A DNA stretch of 58,545 bases. Source: Saprospiraceae bacterium. GTDB taxonomy: Bacteria > Bacteroidota > Bacteroidia > Chitinophagales > Saprospiraceae. A program made the translations under genes and the position numbers. The DNA lies in assembly GCA_018057925.1 (NCBI GenBank), contig JAGPCT010000019.1:1-58545 (forward strand). Direction: 5' to 3'. The notes beneath the pieces were generated by a model. The model ran no database searches, was not told where the DNA came from, and saw only the letters and a list, made by a program, of their open reading frames with translations. Shown piece after piece: positions 1 to 8,701 of the stretch; position 1 is the stretch's first letter; every line of letters starts with the position of its first letter.

Positions 1-118
1 AAAAATTATGGAAGAATTATTATCGAAAAAAAGCAACTCCTGTAAATCAATTGCAGGATTAATTTTAAAATGTAAATTTGTATCAGGATTTAAGTATTAA
101 CCTGTAAACTTTTTTTAG

Positions 119-1543
119 GACGAGTCAATCCTTTTTTTACCCCCCATTCTATATGAAGCCGCTTGGGCTTGCTCTTTCCGGGAATTGTTTAAATGGAGAA
201 GGATTATTTTGAGTTTTGCTTTCATCGTGGTTTTTATTACAGCGATGAGTGTGGCATTTACGGCTTATTGGTTAATTCCCGGATTTACGCTGGCATTGGG
301 TTTTCTTTTGGGCGGAATTGTTTCTCCACCCGATGCGGTAAGTGTAAATGCTATTACCAAATTTGTAAAAATACCTAAGCGGTTTTCTACAATTCTAGAA
401 GGAGAAAGTTTGTTGAATGATGCCTCTTCTCTTATTATTATTCAGTTTGCAATCTTAGCCGTTACAACCGGTGAATTTGATGTGCCTAAAGCTTCTTTAC
501 AATTTGTTTGGATGATTATAGGCGGTGTTGGTTGCGGTATTTTAACTGGCTGGTTGTTTACCAAACTACACAAACTATTACCTACAGATGCGAATATAGA
601 TGTCATCCTTACGCTTATTGCACCATACATCATGTATATTCTGGCTGAAGAAATTCACGGCTCCGGGGTTTTGTCGGTAGTGGCAGGTGGTTTGTTTGTC
701 TCGCAAAAGCGATATGAATTTCTTAGTTCCTCTTCAAGGATAAGAGGTGTTAATGTGTGGCAAAGCTTTATTTTCCTGCTCAATGGGGTAGTTTTTATAC
801 TCATCGGGCTTGACTTACCACAAATTGTAGGAGGTTTAGGACATACAAATCTAGTGGAAGCCATAGGGTATGGCGTGTTAATAACAATTGTAGTGATTTT
901 AATACGAATTATTAGTTCTTATGGTGCAGTTGGCGTTACGCTCATTATGCGAAATTTCATAAAAGTTGCCGATCCCAATCCACCCGGAAAAAATGTTCCG
1001 TTCATAATGGGTTGGGCAGGAATGCGTGGCGTGGTATCGTTGGCTGCTGCATTGTCCATTCCGCTTTATTTAGATAATGGCGAAATGTTTCCTCAACGGA
1101 ATTTAATCTTATTCATCACATTCGTTGTTATTCTTTTAACGCTTACTATTCAGGGCTTGACCTTACCATACATCATCAAGAAAGCCAATCTTAAAGAGTT
1201 GGATTATCCGCGATCTGAACACGAAGTTTCTTTGTATTTAGACAAGGAATTAATGAGGGTTTCTATAGAATATCTTAAAAATATTTTCTCTGATGATGAA
1301 CAAAAAAGTGCCACCTTCCTACATCTATTAAATCAAATTAAAGAGCAGATACAACAAGATAAGGAATTGCAAACACATAGTGGAAACAGCGAAATTTATC
1401 TGAATTTACTTGAACAACAAAGAAAACATCTTGTCCAAATAAATACTACCCAACCAACATTAAATGAGGAAATTATTCACAAAAAGATGATGATTTTAGA
1501 TTATCAGGAAGAGCGAATGAGGTTGAGAGGTTCAGCGGAATAA
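119..1543 (+). CDS. Na+/H+ antiporter, CPA1/NhaP type, 5'-truncated
   Basis: Exchanges sodium (or potassium) for protons across the inner membrane. Many hydrophobic segments are followed by a charged cytoplasmic tail of about 110 residues. The family pattern SPPDAVS followed by EGESLLNDA, with the ND pair of the ion site, is intact. Translation can be read upstream of the TTG at 185: the codons from 119 encode LFLPPILYEAAW, a typical CPA1 membrane segment, so TTG 185 is not the true start. The frame stops at a TAG at 116-118, and bases 1-118 carry stops in all three forward frames, so roughly the first 70 residues found in relatives are absent. Probably a truncated, non-functional gene; an assembly junction or sequencing error is the alternative. 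Family assignment is sure, activity doubtful. Confidence 0.85.
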   Translation, partial: DESILFLPPILYEAAWACSFRELFKWRRIILSFAFIVVFITAMSVAFTAYWLIPGFTLALGFLLGGIVSPPDAVSVNAITKFVKIPKRFSTILEGESLLNDASSLIIIQFAILAVTTGEFDVPKASLQFVWMIIGGVGCGILTGWLFTKLHKLLPTDANIDVILTLIAPYIMYILAEEIHGSGVLSVVAGGLFVSQKRYEFLSSSSRIRGVNVWQSFIFLLNGVVFILIGLDLPQIVGGLGHTNLVEAIGYGVLITIVVILIRIISSYGAVGVTLIMRNFIKVADPNPPGKNVPFIMGWAGMRGVVSLAAALSIPLYLDNGEMFPQRNLILFITFVVILLTLTIQGLTLPYIIKKANLKELDYPRSEHEVSLYLDKELMRVSIEYLKNIFSDDEQKSATFLHLLNQIKEQIQQDKELQTHSGNSEIYLNLLEQQRKHLVQINTTQPTLNEEIIHKKMMILDYQEERMRLRGSAE

Positions 1544-1582
1544 TTAAAAATCATTTAAACAAAATTAAAAAATAGAATAAAT

Positions 1583-1981
1583 ATGGACACAGAAATTTTT
1601 CCGAAAGGACAGCAATTACCAAAAGAATACTTTAGCGGAAATGCTTTTCTAACGCCTTTGGTTGCAAAGGATAAGAACAATGAATCTTCCGCAGGCAGCG
1701 TAACCTATGAACCTAATGCAAGAACAAATTGGCACACACACCCAAAAGGACAAGTGCTGCTTGTGATTGAAGGTAATGGATTTTATCAGGAAAAAGGAAA
1801 ACCTGCACTAGCAATCAAGAAAGGCGATGTAGTGAACATTCCCGAAAACACAGAGCACTGGCACGGCGCAACTGCAACTACTCAAATGACACATATTGCC
1901 ATAACCAACTTCAAAGAAGATGTTCAGGTAACTTGGCTGCAACCTGTAACAGACGAGGAATACAACGAAGCGAACAAGTAA
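1583..1981 (+). CDS. Cupin domain protein
   Basis: A small single-domain cupin of 132 residues. Metal-binding motif 1 is seen as WHTHPKGQ with a glutamate a few residues on (VIEGNG), and motif 2 as PENTEHWHG, so the usual His/His/Glu/His metal site is present near residues 50-92. Close relatives are annotated as cupins associated with carboxymuconolactone decarboxylase or quercetin-dioxygenase-like proteins; the substrate cannot be told. There is no signal peptide, so it is cytosolic. It follows the antiporter remnant by 40 bases on the same strand. The start ATG is preceded by an A-rich leader typical of Bacteroidota. Confidence 0.88.
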   Translation: MDTEIFPKGQQLPKEYFSGNAFLTPLVAKDKNNESSAGSVTYEPNARTNWHTHPKGQVLLVIEGNGFYQEKGKPALAIKKGDVVNIPENTEHWHGATATTQMTHIAITNFKEDVQVTWLQPVTDEEYNEANK

Positions 1982-2404
1982 GAGCCAACACTCAGGGACA
2001 AACACATCTCGAATAATCGGGAAGAGCTTTCCAACGCTGAGAAGAATTTCAATTATTTTCCCAACGCTTTTAAAAAATAATACACCCGACACACAGCCCG
2101 ACAATGACACAGAAACTTAATAACGACAATGGTTTATAAGGACGGTGTACAAGAACCACTGGCTATAATAAGTCTCCGCCCTACTGAACAAACCCTATGT
2201 GTATTTACATGATAATCAGGTAAATATAATACAATATGACATTGTATTTGCATATATATTTATTAAAAATATCATGAAAATACAAGCTAAAATTGAAGCA
2301 TGGAATTGAGAATTCGAAGAGTTTATAATTCTGATAAAGAATCAATACCTGAAGATCCGGATTACCTACACTCCTATCTACAAAATAAAGCACCTCCCAA
2401 TATC
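1982..2404. other. Intergenic stretch with repeat R1, copy 1
   Basis: No gene supported. Bases about 2186-2300 form a direct repeat (R1) with 4238-4352. Both copies run from GAAC(A/G)(A/G)(A/G)CCCTAT to ATATCATGAAAATACA and then 'AAAATTGAA', at roughly 70 % identity by eye. The rest shows nothing I recognise. Confidence 0.5.
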
Positions 2405-2656
2405 AATACCTTCATACCTGAAGACGCTCAAACCCCGCCCAAAATCCTATTGCCCAAAATACACCTACAAGCTCCATAAATCCTACAATAAAATAAATCA
2501 CCCAATTTTAAAAAAACTGCCCACTTTTTACAACATTTATGCCATTAGTAACCAACCAATACAAATAGGGAATGAATGATTTTGCTCTATGGCAAGACCG
2601 GATCCTCAGGTCAAAAAAGTGATACTTTTAACAGCAAATTAATATTCCTTAATGTA
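2405..2656 (+). repeat. Dispersed repeat R3, copy A (left part missing)
   Basis: It shares with copies C and D the blocks CCCAAAATCCTATTGCCCAA, ACATTTATGCCATTAGTAAC and TTTTAACAGC, then TTCCTTAATGT, all in the same order. It ends 30 bases before the Crp-like gene. The left 150 or so bases of the full-length copies are replaced by unrelated sequence. Confidence 0.8.
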
Positions 2657-2686
2657 GTGTGGCAAGTATAACGACAGCCAGCGCAA

Positions 2687-3277
2687 ATGGAAAAGATAAA
2701 ATACTTTGGACTTTTGGTCAACAAGCTGCCACAACAAGACAACAGCGACTTTATCATCCAACTTGAAAACAATTGCGACATTCTTACGCTTGACAAAAAT
2801 GAAACTTTGATTGCGTTTCAGTCCAGCAACAGAAAGATTTATTTTATCGCGGAAGGGAGCTTCATTCGTAACATTATTACCTCACGGGGCGAAGAAAAAA
2901 CTGTAATGTTTCATACCGAAAGTTTTTGCGAATTTTTCAAATCATACGATACGGTTTATTTTCACCAAAAGACAAACTACGAAATTAAAGCCAATGAAAA
3001 ATCGGTGGTCGTTTCGGTTGATTTTGATTTTTTTTATCAGCAAATACAAAATAACCTTGAACTCTTGCCGTTCTACACACACGAAACAGAAAAGTTGTTT
3101 GTAAACTTTGATCTTTTCCGCAACTTCCAATTAGGCTTGACAAGCGAAGAGTATCTGAGATGGCTTTATGAAAACTATGCTTTTCTTTTCCAACGATTCC
3201 CTGCACAAAACATCGCCAGTTTTATGGGAATTACCAATGTTTGGTTAAGTAATTTGAAAGCCAAACTCACTTTTTAA
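2687..3277 (+). CDS. Crp/Fnr-family transcriptional regulator
   Basis: A 196-residue protein with an N-terminal cyclic-nucleotide-binding-type beta-roll (about residues 20-115, including the stretch IYFIAEGSFIRN) and a C-terminal helical region ending in a short helix-turn-helix (about 160-196, FMGITNVWLSNLKAKL). This is the usual layout and length of the many Crp-like regulators of Bacteroidota, which often act on a neighbouring or distant metabolic gene. Residues for binding cAMP are not clearly conserved, so the ligand is unknown. It stands alone just after repeat R3 copy A and looks like a single-gene cassette. Family well supported, target unknown. Confidence 0.8.
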   Translation: MEKIKYFGLLVNKLPQQDNSDFIIQLENNCDILTLDKNETLIAFQSSNRKIYFIAEGSFIRNIITSRGEEKTVMFHTESFCEFFKSYDTVYFHQKTNYEIKANEKSVVVSVDFDFFYQQIQNNLELLPFYTHETEKLFVNFDLFRNFQLGLTSEEYLRWLYENYAFLFQRFPAQNIASFMGITNVWLSNLKAKLTF

Positions 3278-3337
3278 ATTACTTTAAACAAATTCATTTT
3301 TAAACTGCTGAACTTTGTGCTACAAAAATCAGTAAAT

Positions 3338-3520
3338 ATGAACTCGTATTTTTCAAACAAAGCCTGGAAACAATTAAATGAATTGCTTCCTTCAGATTTT
3401 CAAATAAAAGAAAACAATCAACCTATAGAAGAAACTTGGGATTGGAAAGGTAATAAAATTCACCTAGACCGTTATCCAAATCCAAACGCTGAATATCGAA
3501 TTTTTCTAAATTTATATTGA
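3338..3520 (+). CDS. Small protein fragment upstream of the PIN gene
   Basis: An open frame of 60 residues from ATG 3338 (GTG 3317 is also possible), soluble and charged. It ends in HLDRYPNPNAEYRIF, which looks like the middle of a domain rather than a natural end. Its last codons overlap the first codons of the PIN frame at 3510. I do not recognise the family with certainty; such a 'WDWKGNKIHLDRYPNPN' segment could belong to a polymorphic-toxin or immunity-like protein. The most likely reading is a 5' gene fragment joined by recombination to a PIN gene that lost its start codon. Confidence 0.4.
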   Translation: MNSYFSNKAWKQLNELLPSDFQIKENNQPIEETWDWKGNKIHLDRYPNPNAEYRIFLNLY

Positions 3521-3959
3521 CCCATCAGTTATAGGTGGCTACTACGACACAGAGTTTGAAATAGCCACTAAAAAACTGTTTGATCGTATTATAAATAAAG
3601 ACTTTTCCATTTTCTTCTCGGAGTTAAATGAGACCGAGCTAATACTAGCGCCACCACACATTCAAGAAGTAAAGGTTTTAATTCCTACAGAATGTTTGAC
3701 TTATATTGAAATGAATGACGAAACGGAAATCCTAGCTCAAACCTATATTTCAGAAAAGGCATTAGGGAAATCAAGTGAAAATGATGCTTATCATATCGCA
3801 TTATCATCGGTTCATCGGTTAGACTGTTTGATTAGTTGGAATTTTAAGCACATTGTAAACTTTGACAAAATAAAAATGTTCAATTCAATAAATATGAGAT
3901 TGGGCTATCCTTTGATAGATATTCGTTCACCATTAGAGTTTTTAATAGATGAAAAATAA
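3510..3959 (+). pseudogene. PIN-domain ribonuclease toxin (VapC-like), start codon lost
   Basis: Translation from 3510 gives IYIDPSVIGGYYD, the first strand of a PIN domain with its catalytic Asp. Further on come SENDAYHIALSSVHRLDCL and SWNFKHIVN, which supply the later acidic residues and the Asn/His region of VapC-like toxins. The C-terminus GYPLIDIRSPLEFL is typical of the family, so about 149 residues are recoverable. The codon just before the first Ile is TAA (3507-3509), where relatives have Met-Lys or similar. The next ATG (3696) would skip the catalytic Asp. The gene is therefore probably not expressed as an active toxin, unless the ATT at 3510 is used. Its partner antitoxin follows and is also broken. 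Confidence 0.75.
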
Positions 3960-4097
3960 AGAGAAAAAAGAATTTGATACCGTAACCTTCTTCCGAGCCA
4001 TTAAAGAAAAATTGGCTAAAAAAATGAAGGAATGACATTAGTGCAAAAACGTGAGTATATGCGAGCAATTAGAGAAGGGAAAATCAAAATCGCTTAA
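3949..4097 (+). pseudogene. Antitoxin partner of the PIN toxin, frameshifted
   Basis: It starts at ATG 3949, overlapping the PIN stop. The first frame gives a small basic protein (KEFDTVTFFRAIKEKLAKKM) and stops at 4033-4035. The continuation MTLVQKREYMRAIREGKIKI follows in the next frame from 4032 to 4097. Small antitoxins paired with this PIN type read through as one protein of about 50 residues, so a one-base loss in or near the A-rich run at 4018-4026 explains the split. The overlap with the toxin gene is the expected operon layout. Confidence 0.65.
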
Positions 4098-4237
4098 ACA
4101 ATTGTACTGCAACACAATGAGCTGTTTTGCAGGATAGCGGGAATAGTACTACGTTTCAGACTTTTTCTTATAATTGAGGTCTCGGCTCGCATGAAAGTTA
4201 GTGCTAAAATCCGCTGCCTCTCAAAGCCGAAAACCGT

Positions 4238-4351
4238 TGAACAGGCCCTATTTCTATTCACATGAAAATCTAGTAAGTATAGTAAAAAATGGCATTGTTT
4301 TTGCATAAGTATTCAGTAAAAAATATCATGAAAATACATACTAAAATTGAA
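4238..4351 (+). repeat. Repeat R1, copy 2
   Basis: Direct, diverged copy of 2186-2300. It runs straight into repeat R2. The intervening 4098-4237 holds no recognisable gene. Confidence 0.5.
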
Positions 4352-4494
4352 CCCGAATTCAGCAGTATAGGTTTTGAAAAAACGTATAGTGCTGATTATG
4401 AGGGTTAATCCCGATGTACGAATCGTTTCAATGGTTTCTGTAAACCATTGATTACGAGTCGTAAATCGATTCCGCAATTGTCTAATGCGGAATT
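4352..4494 (+). repeat. Repeat R2 (about 143 bp), partner of the inverted copy at 24130-24272
   Basis: From CCCGAATTCAGCA to TAATGCGGAATT, nearly identical to the reverse complement of 24130-24272, with only about ten differences by eye. It contains internal palindromes, notably CAATGGTTTCTGTAAACCATTG. Diverged pieces also occur at about 17878-17930, 22615-22690 and 48817-48885. Confidence 0.88.
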
Positions 4495-4544
4495 GGCATC
4501 ATTTGAACCGTAATCACTGGCACAATTCAAACCGTAATATCCAA

Positions 4545-4656
4545 ATTCCCCAATTTTAAAAAATTTGTCCACATTTTATTACATTTATGCCATTAGTAGC
4601 CAAACAATACAAAAAGTTATACTTTTAACAGCCAATCAATATTCCTTAATGTTAGC
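4545..4656 (+). repeat. Dispersed repeat R3, copy B (short)
   Basis: Contains ACATTTATGCCATTAGTA and TTTTAACAGCCAAT, then TTCCTTAATGTTAG, as in the other copies. It lacks the left part and an internal block of about 50 bases. It lies 105 bases before the DUF1016 gene. Confidence 0.75.
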
Positions 4657-4760
4657 TGATATGGCAGAAAAAAGTTTCATCCAAAAAAACACTTCTCATA
4701 AATCCAAAAAACAAGCCTAAACATTTTGTAAATTTGTGAACTTTCTCAACCTAAAAAACA

Positions 4761-5732
4761 ATGGTCAATAAGTTTACAGATATCATAATACTCATCAAAA
4801 ATTCTCGAACCAAAGCAATAAAAGCAGTTAATTCTGAACTTATAAACTTGTACTGGAATATTGGAGAATACATCAGTAAAAAAGTCGAATTAAGTGAGTG
4901 GGGACAATCCGTTGTTAAAGAGTTATCCGAATTTATCCAAACCAATGAACCTGAAATCAAAGGGTTTTCAGACAAGAATATTTGGAGAATGAAGCAGTTT
5001 TATGAAACTTACAAAGATTTACCAAAACTCTCATCAGTGCTGAGAGAAATTAGTTGGACAAATAATCTCACAATTTTAGGTAGAGCAAAATCAGACGAAG
5101 AAAGGGAATTTTATCTCAAACTTACCATTCAAGAAAAATATAGTACTCGTGAATTAGAAAGGCAAATTAATAGTTCGGTTTTCGAACGAGTCATGTTAGG
5201 CAATGCAAAACTCTCAGCAGGACAGAGAGAATTTAAAGCGGACTTAACTAAAGCATTTAAAGACAATTATGTGTTTGAATTTCTAAATTTACCTGAACCA
5301 TACAACGAACCAGACTTACAAAAAGGATTGGTAAAACAGATGAAAAAATTCATTCTTGAATTAGGTAAGGACTTCATTTTCATTGATGAAGAATACAGAG
5401 TACAAGTAGGAAAAAGAGATTTCTATATTGATTTGCTTTTTTATCATCGAGACTTACAATGTTTAGTAGCTTTTGAATTGAAAGCTGTAGAGTTTCAACC
5501 AGAACACTTAGGGCAACTGAATTTTTATTTAGAGGCATTAGACCGAGATGTGAAAAAGAAAAATGAAAATCCAAGCATTGGTATATTACTTTGTAAAGGA
5601 CGGGATAGTGAAGTTGTGGAGTATGCTTTGAGTAGAAATCTTTCTCCAACAATGGTTTCGGAATATCAAACACAACTCCCAGACAAGAAGTTATTACAAC
5701 AAAAACTACAAGAAATATTTGACGGAAAATAA
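4761..5732 (+). CDS. DUF1016 / YhcG-family PDDEXK nuclease domain protein
   Basis: A full-length (323 residues) member of the YhcG family: an N-terminal helical DUF1016_N domain (about 1-150, with the typical YWNIGEYISKK and GFSDKNIWRMKQFYE) followed by a PDDEXK-type nuclease fold (about 180-310). The core can be seen as DFYIDLLFYHRDL followed by VAFELKA, giving the D...ExK pattern. Family members are widespread in accessory DNA and are suspected nucleases or toxins; the natural target is not established. It is cytosolic, stands alone, and sits between two R3 copies in the same direction, consistent with a mobile single-gene unit. Confidence 0.9.
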   Translation: MVNKFTDIIILIKNSRTKAIKAVNSELINLYWNIGEYISKKVELSEWGQSVVKELSEFIQTNEPEIKGFSDKNIWRMKQFYETYKDLPKLSSVLREISWTNNLTILGRAKSDEEREFYLKLTIQEKYSTRELERQINSSVFERVMLGNAKLSAGQREFKADLTKAFKDNYVFEFLNLPEPYNEPDLQKGLVKQMKKFILELGKDFIFIDEEYRVQVGKRDFYIDLLFYHRDLQCLVAFELKAVEFQPEHLGQLNFYLEALDRDVKKKNENPSIGILLCKGRDSEVVEYALSRNLSPTMVSEYQTQLPDKKLLQQKLQEIFDGK

Positions 5733-5748
5733 GAGCAATAGCCGCTAA

Positions 5749-6163
5749 CATTATGCCGTATAGAAAAAAGCAGGATTTAGCTGTCATTTGAGCAGAGGCA
5801 TTCTGTGTTGTGATGACAATATTGGGCAATGCCCGGATAGACCTTGGTTGGTGTACCAAAGTGTATAAACCTAAATTCTGTATTTCCTAATACGGAATAT
5901 GGATTGAAATACCTTGCATACCGGAAGAAGCTCAATCCCGCCCAAAATCCTATTGCCCAAAATACAGCACCAAGCTCCATAAATCTTACCATAAAATAAA
6001 ATCTCCAATTCAAACAGAAAGAATGTCAACTTTTTACTACATTTATGCCATTAGTAACCAAACATTACAAATAGGAATGAATGATTTTGCACTATGGCAC
6101 GACCTGCTCCTCAGATCAAAAAAATGATACTTTTAACAGCCAATTAATATTCCTTAATGTTAT
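5749..6163 (+). repeat. Dispersed repeat R3, copy C (full length)
   Basis: Bounded by TTATGCCG on the left and CCTTAATGTTA on the right. The flanks GCTAACATTA and TAATGTTA(TA)GC are inverted to each other. It shares about 410 bases with copy D. The next gene starts 16 bases after its right end. Confidence 0.85.
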
Positions 6164-6178
6164 AGCCAATTAATAAAA

Positions 6179-7300
6179 ATGAAACGAATACTTCAAATAT
6201 TATTGACCATTTTGGCTATTGAAAATGTAACAACAGCTCAGAATGGACTGGAATGTTCAATTAATTTTCCAGACACTCTTTTGTTAGGTCAATCGATGTA
6301 TTTTGAGTATTCAATTCATAATAGTTCTAAAAAACCAATTACATTATATTATGATCCACTTGGATTTAACCATAATGACTTAAGAAGAGATGAGTCATTC
6401 ATAGTAAAAGTTTATGATTCATCTAGAAAACTAATAGCTTTAAAACATTCTGTACAGGACGAAATTATAATGATAAGCAGACGTGTGGGATATCAAGAGC
6501 TTTTATTAGGAGATTCCTTATCATACCTGCATTGGATAGATAATTGGGTTGATCTGGATCGGCCCGGCACTTATACAGTACAATGTACTAAAGAATTTAG
6601 AATATTAAAAAAAGGTAAAAAAACAGAACAAGTAACTGTTAATTGTACCAAAAGCTTTTTAGTGATGCCTTATGACTCAATAAAATTAGCCTATAAGATT
6701 AGCGATATTTGGTCAAATACTACTGAATATAAAGAATATCCACCACTTATTCAATTTAATCAGACCAAAAAGGAATTCGAAGACCGAAGGGCTCAAAAAA
6801 TGGTAGATTATGATTTCCACAGAAACCAATTTAAACTGTTATGTAGACTGAAGTCCGAACAGATTATTCCCTATTTGGATCAAATAATGTCAACGTCTAT
6901 AAACACTGAACATATTCAAATGGCGATGGAAGGTCTATCAAAGTTTAATAAGAATAAAAAAGTTTTTAATATCATCTCAAAACCTTTTTTATTCGAAGGA
7001 TTGCGATTCAAGTCTGGAGTAGCAAAAGAAGACCTGATTGAAGGTGTTTTAAGTAATCTTAAGATTTCATCAATTCATTATCTGTCCAAATTCGAGGATC
7101 CTCTTTTGATTCCATTTATGTTAAAACATCAGAATGATAAATCTTACTCTGTCCGATTATATATTATGCAACAACTGTTCGAAAGGAATAGTGAATATTC
7201 CTTTGAAAATCTTAAAGCCAATCTCAGTGATAATAATGCTGATATTAGATCAGAGGCTAATAGGTTATTAAAAATGCATGAACTTGAAAATAAAAAGTAA
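6179..7300 (+). CDS. Secreted protein with C-terminal HEAT-like repeats
   Basis: A 373-residue protein with an N-terminal signal peptide (MKRILQILLTILAIENVTTA, cleavage probably after TTA), then a beta-rich region (about 25-160) that resembles an intracellular-proteinase-inhibitor or Ig-like fold (YFEYSIHNSSKKPITLYYD). A helical C-terminal half follows (about 190-370) with HEAT-like motifs such as YSVRLYIMQQLF and ADIRSEANRLLKM. It is probably periplasmic or surface exposed, and no catalytic motif is visible. Such proteins are common and uncharacterised in Bacteroidota. The start ATG is 16 bases beyond repeat R3 copy C. Confidence 0.65.
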   Translation: MKRILQILLTILAIENVTTAQNGLECSINFPDTLLLGQSMYFEYSIHNSSKKPITLYYDPLGFNHNDLRRDESFIVKVYDSSRKLIALKHSVQDEIIMISRRVGYQELLLGDSLSYLHWIDNWVDLDRPGTYTVQCTKEFRILKKGKKTEQVTVNCTKSFLVMPYDSIKLAYKISDIWSNTTEYKEYPPLIQFNQTKKEFEDRRAQKMVDYDFHRNQFKLLCRLKSEQIIPYLDQIMSTSINTEHIQMAMEGLSKFNKNKKVFNIISKPFLFEGLRFKSGVAKEDLIEGVLSNLKISSIHYLSKFEDPLLIPFMLKHQNDKSYSVRLYIMQQLFERNSEYSFENLKANLSDNNADIRSEANRLLKMHELENKK

Positions 7301-7304
7301 CTGG

Positions 7305-7367
7305 ATATAACAAGTGATATGAGGTCAGACTTGCTATCGCTGCGCCGTCGCAAGTGCTGACCGTTAC
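7305..7367. other. Strong hairpin after the HEAT gene, recombination-site-like or terminator
   Basis: GGTCAG-A-CTTGC at 7323-7334 pairs with GCAAG-TG-CTGACC at 7350-7362, with unpaired bases inside the stem. It is flanked by ATATAAC and GTTAC. This layout recalls integron attC sites, but a plain transcription terminator cannot be excluded. Confidence 0.4.
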
Positions 7368-7395
7368 AAAAAAATTTTGACGAGCATTCGCCCAA

Positions 7396-7863
7396 TTAAT
7401 GTTTATCGGTTTTCAATCTTTCGTCAATAGGCAAGTCAAGAAATTCTAATATTTCAATTTCTCCAAATTTTCTAAATAATGGATTTAAAACAAAATTAAA
7501 TTCTAATGGCACAATTGTAGATGGTACTTTTATGCCAAAGAACGCTTTATCGATAGCTCTATTTGAAAATATTTCAGTTGTTTCTGATGAATATGGATAT
7601 TGATTCCATCTTTCTGGCAATTCAGCAAGTTCTTCTATTATAAATCCTTTCGGGATTTCAATCTTTGCAACAACTATTTTTTCTGGTAATGTCCCTATGT
7701 TTTCTGAATGAACATAATATTCTAATAAAGCTAATGAAATATTCTCAGAACAATATACTGCACGTATTCCTATTTCATTCCATCTACCGCCCACTTTTTC
7801 TGCTCCAATTCCCGAAAGTGTAGAATCTTTATGTTTTAAATTAGCTACCCTATAAACTATCAT
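7396..7863 (-). CDS. RES-domain toxin (NAD+-degrading type)
   Basis: A 155-residue single-domain RES protein. Toxins of this family degrade NAD+ in the cell and are held in check by a partner with a DUF2384 domain. Seen here are the N-terminal MIVYRVAN with the conserved Arg, GGRWNEIG, the SLALLEYYVH segment with the conserved Glu, and a conserved Ser in the C-terminal part (KVPSTIVP). Its ATG overlaps the antitoxin stop as TAATG, so the pair is translationally coupled. The pair is inverted relative to nearly all neighbouring genes of this accessory stretch, as is often found for toxin-antitoxin units that carry their own promoter. Confidence 0.9.
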   Translation of the reverse strand: MIVYRVANLKHKDSTLSGIGAEKVGGRWNEIGIRAVYCSENISLALLEYYVHSENIGTLPEKIVVAKIEIPKGFIIEELAELPERWNQYPYSSETTEIFSNRAIDKAFFGIKVPSTIVPLEFNFVLNPLFRKFGEIEILEFLDLPIDERLKTDKH

Positions 7864-8354
7864 TAACTGTAAACATTATATTGGATTCTTACAATTTCAT
7901 TCTCCACAACTTCAAAGCCAAAACTGCTATCAAGTAATTCAAAAGGAGTCTTATTTCCTAAAGCTTTAGATGGAGTTACAAGCCATTGTTTGAATTGATC
8001 TTGCGAATCAAACACTTCGTAACCCAACCCAAAAAGTCTAGATATTTCATAAATTCTTTCAGATGTTTCTTGACTATAAATCTCCTTCTTTTGCATGCTA
8101 CTTATAGATGTTGGCAAAATAAATTCGAATTCTTTTTCTTTAGCTCCTATATTTTGAATCAAATCTTTCCAATCCGATTTTTTAACACCTTGGCGAATTC
8201 TATTAATTAACTCTAATTTGTAGCCGGGAGCATCCTTAGGATGACGGACAACCCATACTGGAGAAAATTTTACGACTTTACCACTAGCTCTAACGATGGT
8301 TTGAGTTGAAGTTTTTGTTGAAGCTTTACGCTTTGGAACAGTAACTGCTTTCAT
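7863..8354 (-). CDS. Antitoxin of the RES toxin (Xre/MbcA/ParS, DUF2384)
   Basis: A 163-residue protein whose C-terminal third (about 115-163) matches the toxin-binding MbcA/ParS/Xre (DUF2384) domain: LFGLGYEVFDSQDQFKQWL, then LGNKTPFELLDSSFGFEVVENEI. The middle (about 55-110) contains an HTH-like region, and the N-terminus is basic. It is first in the two-gene operon and overlaps the toxin start by one base. Antitoxins of this family bind their own promoter; AT-rich DNA with short inverted stretches (TAAATTTTAC / TAAATTTAC-like) lies just upstream of 8354, but I cannot fix the operator. Confidence 0.85.
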   Translation of the reverse strand: MKAVTVPKRKASTKTSTQTIVRASGKVVKFSPVWVVRHPKDAPGYKLELINRIRQGVKKSDWKDLIQNIGAKEKEFEFILPTSISSMQKKEIYSQETSERIYEISRLFGLGYEVFDSQDQFKQWLVTPSKALGNKTPFELLDSSFGFEVVENEIVRIQYNVYS

Positions 8355-8596
8355 TTTAAATTGTAATTTTACATTTAATTATGCGTAAATTTACAATTAA
8401 TTGTTTTAATAACCTAAACTTCCATAATTAAAATCATAAAACCTCTGGTAACAAGCAGTTCGGCAAAAGAGCTGAGTTCACGGATAATTGAAACTTTCTA
8501 CAAATAATTCCGCAAAAACATTTTTCTTTTGCTACGTTGGTGCAATGTTGAAGGTTCCGTCTTTCTAATCCACTCATTCGCCATACTACCGGAACG

Positions 8597-8635
8597 TTGG
8601 CCAAGATATCTCCCTCAGGTCCGCATCTTGACCAA
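8597..8635 (-). repeat. REP-like hairpin, single copy
   Basis: TTGGCCAAGAT and ATCTTGACCAA form an 11-base inverted repeat with one mismatch around a TCTCCCTCAGGTCCG loop. It matches, in opposite orientation, the second hairpin of the cluster at 14529-14710. The surrounding 8355-8701 otherwise shows no credible gene. Confidence 0.65.
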
Positions 8636-8701
8636 TGGTAGGACAACACTCCGAGCATTGACGAGACGACCAAAACATAAACAGAAAAGTAAACCATTTT
8701 G

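Noticed and set aside
8434-8697. Minus-strand open frame of 87 residues
   Set aside because: Covers the REP-like hairpin at 8597-8635, has odd Cys/Trp-rich composition and no family resemblance; probably chance.
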